Origin: Syntrophaceae bacterium
GTDB taxonomy: Bacteria; Desulfobacterota; Syntrophia; Syntrophales; Smithellaceae
Direction of reading: 5' to 3'
Length of the DNA: 41,539 nt
Assembly: GCA_025355345.1 (NCBI GenBank)
Contig: JANXZU010000130.1
Span: forward strand, 1-41,539
A program made the position numbers and the translations under genes. Below, piece after piece: positions 9,048-17,979 of the stretch (positions are counted from its first letter, which is position 1; the number at the start of each line of letters is the position of its first letter). Below the pieces are notes generated by a model. It had not been told where the DNA came from. It searched no databases and saw only the letters and a program-made list of their open reading frames with translations.

Positions 9048-9830
9048 TCAATCCAGGGAAATTGTTTTCACGCCTTCCGGTACAGGCAGTTCAAAAATTG
9101 ATAAATCTGCTGATGTTTCTATTTTAAGACTTGAATATTTTACAGATATAGAGTTTAAACCGTCCGCCATTTTAATGGTAATTTTCCCGGCAATAAAACT
9201 TCCCTGTTCATAATCTTCATAATGCACCTGATAAATTTCTTTGCCGGATTCATTCTTGCGAATATATTTTAATAATCTGTTTTTTTCACCAATCCAGATG
9301 GTTTGTGAACTTCCTGATTGTGCTTTCATTTCTATCCGCTGAAAATTACCGTCTCGATGACTTTGGCTAGATATATCCTTTTCCGGTAAAGTTGGATAAG
9401 CACCTGACAGAATTGTTACTATATCTTCAATATTGAAATCCCATGACAAAAACTTGGCGAGATTTTCAGCCGTCGGTTTTCCGCGATAAAACTCACCTCG
9501 AGAGGGGATAAAGATACTAATTTCAAAGGGCGTCGCTACAAGAAAAAAATCCGGCGTTCCGATTACCGGAAGCAGTTCCAACCTTAAGTATGATGGCTTC
9601 CTGATTAGTAATGCCGCCCTTACCGTTTGATAGCCCTGCTTTGTTGACAAATCTATCTGCGCTAATGCGCTCAAAGTTTTATCTTGGGTAACTTCGCCCA
9701 AATTTACTACAAAATGTTTATCGGATGGAACATCCAAATGAACTATTGAATGTTGCACACATCCGCAAATCAACCATGGAAGCAATAGTAACAATGCTAT
9801 CTGAGGCACGATGATTAATTTACCATCCAT
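9048..9830 (-). CDS. Putative outer-membrane lipoprotein, LolB/DUF4292-like
   Basis: Signal peptide with lipobox LLPWLICGC; beta-rich body (RKPSYLRLELLPVIGTPDFFLVATPFEISIFIPSRGEFYRGK) resembling LolB/DUF4292 proteins. Confidence 0.55.
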   Translation of the reverse strand: MDGKLIIVPQIALLLLLPWLICGCVQHSIVHLDVPSDKHFVVNLGEVTQDKTLSALAQIDLSTKQGYQTVRAALLIRKPSYLRLELLPVIGTPDFFLVATPFEISIFIPSRGEFYRGKPTAENLAKFLSWDFNIEDIVTILSGAYPTLPEKDISSQSHRDGNFQRIEMKAQSGSSQTIWIGEKNRLLKYIRKNESGKEIYQVHYEDYEQGSFIAGKITIKMADGLNSISVKYSSLKIETSADLSIFELPVPEGVKTISLD

Positions 9831-9869
9831 ATGGGAAATCTTTCTTGTAAATATTATAGAATTAAATTT

Positions 9870-11579
9870 TTATTTGTTTTTTTTCTTTATTACATTTTCG
9901 ATCTTTTTTTGAAGTGAACTGCTTTTAGGATCAATCTTGAGCGCTCGCTTATACATTTCCTGAGCTTCTTTTGTTTTACCCATTTTTGAATAAACGTCTC
10001 CAAGATGCTCTATCACATTGGCATCATCGGGTAGAAGTTGCATAGCTTTCTTTAAATTTGTTAAGGCGCTATCCAGTTTATTCTGCCTGAAATATACCCA
10101 ACCTAGGCTATCAATCATATAACCATTATCCGGCTTTATTTTCAGCGCTTTAACGATCATTTTTTCAGCTTCATCAAGATTTATGCCTCTATCAGCATAG
10201 CTATAACCAATAAAATTAAGAGCCTCAGCATTATCCGGATCAATGTTCAATACAGCTTGCATTTCCGTAAGACTTTCCTCAAAACGGTTTGTCTTTTCAA
10301 AAATTACACCGATCGCGTAATGCAAATCAACACTCTTGGGTAAAACCTTAATCCCTTCACGCAAAACATTTTCAGCTAAATCCATTTCTTTGTTTTCTTC
10401 ATAAAGAGAAGACAAATAAAGATAAAGTAACGGCTGATCACCTTTCTTTTTAACAGACTCTTTTATTACCTCAATAGCTTCAGAGATTTTACCGTCTTTT
10501 TTAAAAATCATCGCAGCATGAATTTGAGCATTGGCGTATAACTCAAATGAGGCAGGCATTCTCTGATATTCGGCGATGGCCAATTTTTTATCGCCTTTTT
10601 CTTCATAAGCATTAGCCAGCAAATAACGAATCCTGCTATCTGTTTCATCTTTTATTAAAACTGCTGAAAGTTCGCTTATGGCTAAATCAAACCGGCGTAT
10701 TTCGTAATACAAAAGACCAAGCGCAATTCTGACTTCGCGATTGTCAGGATCAGATTTTAAAACATCCTGATATTCTCTTTGGGCCTGCTCAAATTTTTTG
10801 TCTTTAATCAGAAGCTCTGCTATTTTTGCCTTAAGATTTATCCGCGCTGGATTTATCTTCAAGTAATCATTGTACACTTTAATAGCCTGATCGATTTTTT
10901 TCTGCTTTTCATACAACGCGGCCAGATCATAAACTACTGATTCAAAATCAGGTCTCAAAGAAATAGTTTCCTTATACATCTTTTCCGCATCTTCAAATCT
11001 GTTCATTTCTGCCAATACTTTACCATAATAATAAATACCCATTATATTGTCAGGGGAAATTTGCAGCATTTTCTTGAAGGTCTCTTCGGCTTTGCTGTAA
11101 TTCTTTTCTTCGGCATATATTGTTGCCAGATAAAGATAAGCAATCAGCTTGTTCGGGTTAAGTTCGATTACTTTATTATATTCCTTAATCGATTTCTTAT
11201 ATTCACGAAGATGTAGATATATACCACCCATAATCATATGGAGATCATTATTGTTTTCATTTTTTGCCAGCGTATCTTCCCCCAGAGGAATTGCTTTTTT
11301 GAAATCGCCTTTCTCTGAATACAGGGAGACAAGTTCGGTGATAAGAAATATAGAATCAGGATCAGCTGTAATTGCCTGCTCCAATTCGATCGCGGCATCC
11401 TCAAGATTACCTTCCTGATGTAGAAGTACAGCAAGGGAATAATGATAAGCCGCATCTGCCGAATATTTTTCAGCTGATGGGACACGTGATTGTGAAACTG
11501 ATGAAAACGAAACACACCCACTAATAGATGTGAAAAAAACAAGCGAGGTAATAATAAAATAAATTTTTTTTCTTGTCAT
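9870..11579 (-). CDS. Tetratricopeptide-repeat lipoprotein
   Basis: 569 aa; lipobox SISGC; many TPR units (e.g. KLIAYLYLATIYAEEKNYSKAEETFKKMLQISPDN). Confidence 0.85.
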   Translation of the reverse strand: MTRKKIYFIITSLVFFTSISGCVSFSSVSQSRVPSAEKYSADAAYHYSLAVLLHQEGNLEDAAIELEQAITADPDSIFLITELVSLYSEKGDFKKAIPLGEDTLAKNENNNDLHMIMGGIYLHLREYKKSIKEYNKVIELNPNKLIAYLYLATIYAEEKNYSKAEETFKKMLQISPDNIMGIYYYGKVLAEMNRFEDAEKMYKETISLRPDFESVVYDLAALYEKQKKIDQAIKVYNDYLKINPARINLKAKIAELLIKDKKFEQAQREYQDVLKSDPDNREVRIALGLLYYEIRRFDLAISELSAVLIKDETDSRIRYLLANAYEEKGDKKLAIAEYQRMPASFELYANAQIHAAMIFKKDGKISEAIEVIKESVKKKGDQPLLYLYLSSLYEENKEMDLAENVLREGIKVLPKSVDLHYAIGVIFEKTNRFEESLTEMQAVLNIDPDNAEALNFIGYSYADRGINLDEAEKMIVKALKIKPDNGYMIDSLGWVYFRQNKLDSALTNLKKAMQLLPDDANVIEHLGDVYSKMGKTKEAQEMYKRALKIDPKSSSLQKKIENVIKKKNK

Positions 11580-11630
11580 ATTGAATAATCAGTCCCATTT
11601 AAAGATAAGATTTTGGAAAAAACTATCAGA

Positions 11631-12620
11631 CTATGAAGAACCACTGAAAGATTTCCCCTTAATTAACTTGGATACCGGAACAATTAAAATACCGTTCTGC
11701 TTTAATACTTTGCTGGCATCCTTAATCGCACGGATAGTTTCCGGATGTGGATGACCAATGATTATCAACGAAGATAAATCAGAACTATCCTTGGTGAGTT
11801 CCAGCAGTCTCTTATAAATCTCATTATAATCACGATCGTTATCAAGGAAAATTTTGCGCGAAGCCATCTGTATATTTGCTTTTTCCGCAGCAGCAGAAGC
11901 TTTAGTACCGGCAGTAGTGCGCGAATCAACAAAAAACAACTTCTTTTTCTTCAGCTTATTAAAAACAAGAACCAGCTTGTCTTCATCAACCATGAATTTA
12001 GAGCCCATATGGTTGTTGACGCCGGAAACATAAGGTACTGAGGCAAGATCTTTCTCCAGCTGAAATATTAACTCTTCACTATTCATGGCTGTGAAAAGAG
12101 CTCCGTCACCAGGTCTTTCTTTGGGATATGCATTAGGTTCCATTGGAAGATGCAAAAGCGTTTCGCGGTGCGCTTTATGTAGTATTTCCGCAGCCTCCCG
12201 GCTATGACTGCAAAGAGGAAGAATTGCAAACGTTATCTCAGCATCAATTTTCAAAAGCTCTCGAACTGGCCCCAAATCATTACCGATATCATCAATGATT
12301 ATGGATATTTGTTTGTAAGGCAGAGGAATCTTTTCAATTTTAGCAATAACTATCTTTTCTTTTTGTTTTATCGGTTCTGTTTTTTGAGTCACGGGAGTTT
12401 CTATTAAAGGCTCCTCTTTTCGAACGTTTGGCGGTATTACTTTCGGCGGTTCCACCTGCTTATTTATAGTTTTCGGCGGCCTTACATTCACAGACTCCTC
12501 TTGGAATAGCACCGCATAAATAATGGCCGCGACCGATATAACAATAAGCGTTATAACAAAATTCGTAGAAAAGTTTTTTTTGGACTTCTTGGCCAATTTT
12601 TTCAATTGTCCTTTCTTCAT
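11631..12620 (-). CDS. Divergent polysaccharide deacetylase family protein (YibQ-like)
   Basis: Single N-terminal TM; ISIIIDDIGNDLGPVRELLKIDAEITFAILPLCSHSREAAEILHKAHRETLLHLPMEP, NNHMGSKFM, IGHPHPETI. Confidence 0.85.
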   Translation of the reverse strand: MKKGQLKKLAKKSKKNFSTNFVITLIVISVAAIIYAVLFQEESVNVRPPKTINKQVEPPKVIPPNVRKEEPLIETPVTQKTEPIKQKEKIVIAKIEKIPLPYKQISIIIDDIGNDLGPVRELLKIDAEITFAILPLCSHSREAAEILHKAHRETLLHLPMEPNAYPKERPGDGALFTAMNSEELIFQLEKDLASVPYVSGVNNHMGSKFMVDEDKLVLVFNKLKKKKLFFVDSRTTAGTKASAAAEKANIQMASRKIFLDNDRDYNEIYKRLLELTKDSSDLSSLIIIGHPHPETIRAIKDASKVLKQNGILIVPVSKLIKGKSFSGSS

Positions 12621-12822
12621 ACCATTTCGATTTCAAAGGATAACGAGGCGGTAGTGAACCTCAAATTCCCAAACGCAGTTATTTGGGATTTGCTAGTTGA
12701 ACTATCCAGCCTAAGCTGCGGCAAGGAGGAGGCTCCTCAGATCACACTTGCGGAGTGATTGAGGAAGCCGATCCCGCCAAAAGCGGGACCAACAAAGTTA
12801 GCCAAAGAAAGTGAAATGGTAT
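12619..12822. repeat. MITE-like non-coding element with imperfect terminal inverted repeats and internal hairpins
   Basis: ATACCATTTC (12619-12628) inverted as GAAATGGTAT (12813-12822); internal hairpins around 12668-12687, 12731-12769 and 12773-12787. Confidence 0.5.
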
Positions 12823-12832
12823 CAGTAATAAT

Positions 12833-14152
12833 TTAACTATTTAAATTCTTTTTCATTATCTCCCAACTCTTCAAGATATCAATGGCCGTCTTGAGTTGGT
12901 TATCCTGGGCTACATCAGAGGGATCCTTGATATCTTTAACAACTTCTTCATCAAGTTTTGTCCCGTCTTCTTTCGCCGGTTTTATATGGCCCTTAAGATC
13001 TTTCTCTCTGAGTCGATCTTCCCATTGATTGTTATCCGTATCTTCCAAGGGTCTCACATATTTAACGATAATATCAGGTTTGATTCCTTCTGCCTGAATG
13101 GAGCGTCCTTTAGGAGTATAATAGCGCGCGGTGGTCAGTTTAAGAGCAGAACCATCTTCCAGCGGAATTACTGTTTGCACCGATGCTTTACCAAAAGTCC
13201 TAGTGCCAATAATCAACGCACGGCCATTGTCCTGCAGAGCTCCGGCAACAATTTCGGCGGCGCTGGCTGTGCCTTCATTGACCAAAACAACTATGGGACA
13301 GGCTATTTCATTACCATCATTCTTAGCTATTGCTTTTGTCTCCATATTTTTTGTGCGGCCACGTGTCGAAACAATAACACCCGCTTTAAGAAACATATCA
13401 GAAACCTCAATTGCTTGGACAAGAAGTCCACCCGGATCATTTCTTAAATCCAAAACTAACCCTTTTATGGGACGATCCTTTTCACCTAAATCATGAAGTG
13501 CTTTACGCACATCATCAGCTGTTCTCTCGTGGAAGGATGCTATACGTATATAACCGATGTTATCTGCAAACGTCTTAGATTTGACACTCTTTACCTGAAT
13601 TACAGCGCGAGTCAGTATGAAGTCCTTGGGTTTGACCATATTTTCCCGCATAATAGTAAGCGTGACTTTCGTGTCCTTAGGCCCACGCATTTTTTTTACT
13701 GCTTCCATGATGTTAATATCTTTTGTGGACTTGCCATCTATTTTTATAATCTGGTCGCCTGATTTAATTCCGGCATTGAATGCCGGCGTATCTTCGATTG
13801 GTGAAACAACAGTCAAAACGTCTTTCAATATCGTTATTTCGATACCAATGCCGCCAAAACGCCCTTGCGTCTCCACTTCCAGCTCTTTGTAAATTTCCGG
13901 TGTCATAAACGTGCTATGTGGGTCAAGTGATTTGATCATTCCATTGATTGCACCCTGAATTAAAACAGATGAATCAACATCTTCAACGTAGTTTTTCTTG
14001 ACCATATCGAATACTTCATTGAAAATTTTAATATCCTTGTATATTCCTTTATCCAATGCAGAAACCCTGCTGTCGTGATAAGGCCCCACAAGGACAAATA
14101 GCCCCAAAAGAATAATAACCAAATACGGCCACTTATTTGCTAATTTTTTCAT
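12833..14152 (-). CDS. ctpA: S41-family C-terminal processing peptidase
   Basis: PDZ domain GGIGIEITILKDVLTVVSPIEDTPAFNAGIKSGDQIIKIDG; catalytic VNEGTASAAEIVAGALQDNGRALIIGTRTFGKASVQTVIPL. Confidence 0.93.
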   Translation of the reverse strand: MKKLANKWPYLVIILLGLFVLVGPYHDSRVSALDKGIYKDIKIFNEVFDMVKKNYVEDVDSSVLIQGAINGMIKSLDPHSTFMTPEIYKELEVETQGRFGGIGIEITILKDVLTVVSPIEDTPAFNAGIKSGDQIIKIDGKSTKDINIMEAVKKMRGPKDTKVTLTIMRENMVKPKDFILTRAVIQVKSVKSKTFADNIGYIRIASFHERTADDVRKALHDLGEKDRPIKGLVLDLRNDPGGLLVQAIEVSDMFLKAGVIVSTRGRTKNMETKAIAKNDGNEIACPIVVLVNEGTASAAEIVAGALQDNGRALIIGTRTFGKASVQTVIPLEDGSALKLTTARYYTPKGRSIQAEGIKPDIIVKYVRPLEDTDNNQWEDRLREKDLKGHIKPAKEDGTKLDEEVVKDIKDPSDVAQDNQLKTAIDILKSWEIMKKNLNS

Positions 14153-14350
14153 AAAATTCCTCTCAATTTTGGAGACAATGTTATTACTATATCATTTTAA
14201 TTAATATTATCAATATATTTTGGAAATACGCAGAAAAACATCACTAGTTTAAACCATACCATTTCGTCTTTAATCTTCAATCGTTTGCACAACCCCGACA
14301 TGGTATAATTATTTTTTAAAGTTAGTTTAAGGCAGCAAAAATGATATTAG

Positions 14351-15841
14351 TTATTCAATTATCCAGCTGGTAGTATTTGCGGTGTCTTTCAGGACAACAT
14401 GGAGCCCTGCCAACTGTTGTCTTATGACATCTGCTTTAGTCCAATCTTTCGCTAAGCGGGCAGTCTGTCTTTCTGTGATCAAACTTTCAATTGCACCAAC
14501 ATCCAAACCCCTCTTGCGTATTTCTATTTCACGGTCGAAATTGAAAAAATTATCCGGATCGTTCTGAAATATCCCCAGTACTGCCCCAAAATGTTTAAAT
14601 ATCTTTTTGGCCTCATCAAGAATATTGATTTTGATTAAAGCAGGCATGTTTTTCACTATAAGCATGAAGTTATTCATGTACCTTACAGCCTCAAAAACAT
14701 AACCCAGTGCTTGAGCGGTATTAAAATCATCATCCAGTGAACTATCAAAATTTTCTTTCAAATCTTTAATTTTACTGATGTATTCTTGCTGCAAGGCCAA
14801 ATGTTTCTCATTTGTGGCAATGTCTACGGTGAACGGTTTGCCCAAAGCCTCTTTTAAAAGTTGCAATGTTGTATAACAACGGACAAGCCCGGATCTTGAT
14901 TCAGCTAAAGAACTTTCCGAATAATCAACAGGGCTTCTATAATGACTCTGGAGCATAAACAAACGTAGAACCTCAGGATGGTAATTTTTCAGAATATCAC
15001 AAATGGGAAAAACATTACCCAGCGACTTGGACATCTTCTCTGCGTTGATCTTGACAAAACCGTTGTGCATCCAGTAATTGGCCAGTGGCTTTCCTGTGGC
15101 TGCCTGCGATTGAGCAATTTCGTTTTCGTGGTGTGGAAAAACTAAATCTTCACCGCCACCATGAATATCAAAAGTTTCCCCAAGATATTTTCTGCTCATC
15201 GCGGAACATTCGATATGCCAACCAGGCCTGCCCTTGCCCCAGGGACTTTCCCAGAAAGGTTCTCCTTCCTTGCTATTCTTCCAGAGAACAAAATCCAGCG
15301 GGTTTTTCTTTTTATCATTGACTTCCACTCGCGCACCGGCAATCATTTCTTCCAGATTACGTCCCGACAGGCCTCCGTACTGTTGAAAATTATTAATTGC
15401 AAAATACACATCGCCATCCACTGAGTATGCATGACCTTTTTCCACAAGAACGCTGATCAGGTCAATCATCTCCTCCATATGCTCAGTTGCTTTCGGAGTC
15501 ACGTCGGGAGTTATAACCCCCAGCGCCGCCATGTCTTCATCGTGCAGCTTAATGTATTTCCGGGAAACTTCCTTAATGCTCAAGCCTTCTTTTTTAGCAC
15601 GATCAATAATTTTGTCATCAATATCTGTAAAATTTTTTACATACGTAACCTGATAGCTTCGTGACCTCAGATGTCTTACCGCAACATCAAAAACTATTGC
15701 CGCGCGTGCATGACCTACATGGCAGACATCATAAGCGGTAATGCCGCAGACATAAATTCCGACAGCACCTTCTTTTATCGTTTGAAAAACTTCTTTTTTC
15801 CGCGTGGCTGTATTAAATATTTTTTGTGGCATTACAGACAA
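14351..15841 (-). CDS. cysS: Cysteinyl-tRNA synthetase
   Basis: YVCGITAYDVCHVGHARAAIVFDV (HIGH region), WHIECSAMSRKYLG, FDIHGGGEDLVFPHHENEIAQS, KMSKSLGN (KMSKS). Confidence 0.96.
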   Translation of the reverse strand: MSVMPQKIFNTATRKKEVFQTIKEGAVGIYVCGITAYDVCHVGHARAAIVFDVAVRHLRSRSYQVTYVKNFTDIDDKIIDRAKKEGLSIKEVSRKYIKLHDEDMAALGVITPDVTPKATEHMEEMIDLISVLVEKGHAYSVDGDVYFAINNFQQYGGLSGRNLEEMIAGARVEVNDKKKNPLDFVLWKNSKEGEPFWESPWGKGRPGWHIECSAMSRKYLGETFDIHGGGEDLVFPHHENEIAQSQAATGKPLANYWMHNGFVKINAEKMSKSLGNVFPICDILKNYHPEVLRLFMLQSHYRSPVDYSESSLAESRSGLVRCYTTLQLLKEALGKPFTVDIATNEKHLALQQEYISKIKDLKENFDSSLDDDFNTAQALGYVFEAVRYMNNFMLIVKNMPALIKINILDEAKKIFKHFGAVLGIFQNDPDNFFNFDREIEIRKRGLDVGAIESLITERQTARLAKDWTKADVIRQQLAGLHVVLKDTANTTSWIIE

Positions 15842-15847
15842 CTTTCA

Positions 15848-16885
15848 TCAGGGATAAAGTGGTGCCGTCCTTAAGCCGGCATCTTCTTCAAAAGAACATA
15901 TAATATTCATATTTTGCACAGCCTGACCTGCCGCGCCTTTTATCAAATTGTCAATCGCCGAAATGATAATGATCCGCTTTGTCCGAGAATCGTCAGCAAT
16001 ACCGATATCGCAGTAATTTGACCCGCAGACGGAAGAAATATTGGGATAAGATCCGGCAGGACAAATCCGCACATATTTTTCCTCGGCATAAAAAGAAGAA
16101 TAAAGAGCATATATTTCCGGCAAGGTAATATCTTTTTTCAGAGTTGCGTAAATTGTGCTCAGGATTCCCCGTTTTACGGGCAGCAAATGCGGTGTAAAAG
16201 TAATAGGAAAATTTTCACCTGCTAATGCGCCTAGTTCCTGTTCAATTTCGGGTGTATGCCGATGCTTTCCGACTTTGTAGGCTTTGAAGCCGCCATCGAC
16301 TTCACAAAAAAGCGATCCGGTTTGAGGATCACGCCCCGCGCCACTCACGCCAGATGCTGAATCGGCAATAATCGTCGACACATCCAAAAGCTTATTTTTT
16401 AAAGCCGGCGCCAATCCTAATATAATACTGGTCGGATAACAACCGGGGTTTGCTATAAGTTTTGCGTTAGTAATTTTATTCCGGTAAAGTTCAGGAATTC
16501 CATAAACAGCATCTTTTAATATCTGTGGACTGCTGTGCTTGGCATACCAAGCCTCATAAATAGACAGATCCCGCAACCGGTAATCAGCACTTAAATCGAT
16601 AACTTTCTTTCCTGCGGCAATAAAAACAGGGGCGATCGCCATAGACACACCATGCGGAAGTGCAAGAAAAACTATATCGCATATACTGACTATTTCTTGT
16701 GGTGTTGAGTTTTGATACTTTAAAGAAGTGAGGCCATACAAAGATGGAAACACCTCTGCTATGGGCAAACCGGCAAACCGCCTGGACGTTACAGCGACAA
16801 GTTGAACATCAGGATGTCCCAGCAAAATTCTGGTCAACTCCTGCCCTGTATAACCGCTCGCCCCAAATATTGCTACCTTTACCAT
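15848..16885 (-). CDS. argC: N-acetyl-gamma-glutamyl-phosphate reductase
   Basis: VAIFGASGYTGQELTRILLGHPDVQL, NPGCYPTSIILGLAPALK (active-site Cys), SGVSGAGRDP, KVGKHRHTPEIEQEL. Confidence 0.95.
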   Translation of the reverse strand: MVKVAIFGASGYTGQELTRILLGHPDVQLVAVTSRRFAGLPIAEVFPSLYGLTSLKYQNSTPQEIVSICDIVFLALPHGVSMAIAPVFIAAGKKVIDLSADYRLRDLSIYEAWYAKHSSPQILKDAVYGIPELYRNKITNAKLIANPGCYPTSIILGLAPALKNKLLDVSTIIADSASGVSGAGRDPQTGSLFCEVDGGFKAYKVGKHRHTPEIEQELGALAGENFPITFTPHLLPVKRGILSTIYATLKKDITLPEIYALYSSFYAEEKYVRICPAGSYPNISSVCGSNYCDIGIADDSRTKRIIIISAIDNLIKGAAGQAVQNMNIICSFEEDAGLRTAPLYP

Positions 16886-16896
16886 AAAAAATCCTC

Positions 16897-16926
16897 CAAA
16901 AAAAAGGGAGGCCTGAAGCCTCCCTT
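16897..16926 (-). terminator. Rho-independent terminator of the rplM-rpsI operon
   Basis: On the minus strand: GGGAGGC-ttcag-GCCTCCC followed by TTTTTTTT; lies just 3' of rpsI. Confidence 0.85.
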
Positions 16927-16936
16927 GTTGATGAAT

Positions 16937-17329
16937 TTAACGCTTGGAGAATTGGAATCTTTTCCTTGCTCCCGGCTGTCCGTATTTTTTTCTTTCTTTG
17001 ATACGGGCATCTCGAGTTAAAAATCCAGCTTTCTTAAGGATACCTCGCAATTCGGCATCATACTCCAAGAGGGCTTTAGAAATTCCATGTTTGACCGCTC
17101 CCGCCTGGCCGGCCACTCCACCACCGTTGACATTTATGTATAAGTCAAACTGATCTTTTTTACCAGTTATTTCAAATGGTTGCTTAATAATCATTTTTAA
17201 GCTGGGGCGGTCAAAATATTCATCATAGTTTCTCTTATTAACTACAATATTTCCACTACCCGCCTTCATATAAACGCGGGCGATAGCGCTTTTTCTCTTA
17301 CCGGTTGCATAATAACGTTGTTGTGTCAT
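16937..17329 (-). CDS. rpsI: 30S ribosomal protein S9
   Basis: [29 protein letters not shown] ... [23 protein letters not shown] ... [27 protein letters not shown]; start [10 protein letters not shown]. Confidence 0.97.
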   Translation of the reverse strand: MTQQRYYATGKRKSAIARVYMKAGSGNIVVNKRNYDEYFDRPSLKMIIKQPFEITGKKDQFDLYINVNGGGVAGQAGAVKHGISKALLEYDAELRGILKKAGFLTRDARIKERKKYGQPGARKRFQFSKR

Positions 17330-17378
17330 GTGTTCTCCAAATATCAAATATGATCAGATAATTTCCATTATCAGGTAA

Positions 17379-17807
17379 TTAAACCGACAAAACGTGTGGA
17401 CATTGGGCTTCGTGAGGATGAGCATTACCTGCATAAATTTTTAATTTTTTCAGCATCCTGCGTCCCAGATTATTTTTAGGCATCATACCGGCAACAGCTA
17501 TACGGATTAAATTCTCCGGTTTTTCAGCAATCATTTTACCGGCAGCAGTTTCTGTCAAACCACCAGGATAACCGGAATAAGAATAATATATCTTATCGGT
17601 CAACTTTTTACCCGTAAGTGAAATCTTTTCCGCGTTAACCACAATGATAAAATCACCCGTATCAACATGCGGAGTATAAATAGCCTTATGCTTTCCCCGC
17701 AGGCGCAGTGCTATTTGGCTTGCCAACCTTCCTAATATTTTATCGGAAGCATCAACAATGTACCACTCTTGATTTGTCGCTCCCACCTTCGCCGAATATG
17801 TCTTCAT
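17379..17807 (-). CDS. rplM: 50S ribosomal protein L13
   Basis: [62 protein letters not shown]. Confidence 0.96.
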   Translation of the reverse strand: MKTYSAKVGATNQEWYIVDASDKILGRLASQIALRLRGKHKAIYTPHVDTGDFIIVVNAEKISLTGKKLTDKIYYSYSGYPGGLTETAAGKMIAEKPENLIRIAVAGMMPKNNLGRRMLKKLKIYAGNAHPHEAQCPHVLSV

Positions 17808-17979
17808 AATAAAACCACCCACCACTTGTTAAAAAATTTAAAGGTGTAAGCTACGCAATTACCTTCAATTTGTCAAGAAAAATGTTCAACTTATTTTAAG
17901 ATATATATCCTCGAGTGAGCTCGCCGATTCCCACTAACTTTGCCTGTGGATTGAGTGAAGAATCCCCTAACAAATACAG

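Noticed and set aside
9870-11579. Repetitive-looking region
   Set aside because: Explained by degenerate tetratricopeptide repeats in the encoded protein, not a DNA repeat or CRISPR array.
17890-17979. Possible relation between the rplM/lptD gap (gagtga...gccgattccc...aactttg) and the right part of the 12619 element (gagtga...gccgatcccgcc)
   Set aside because: Only short scattered matches in different order; cannot be supported without a proper alignment.
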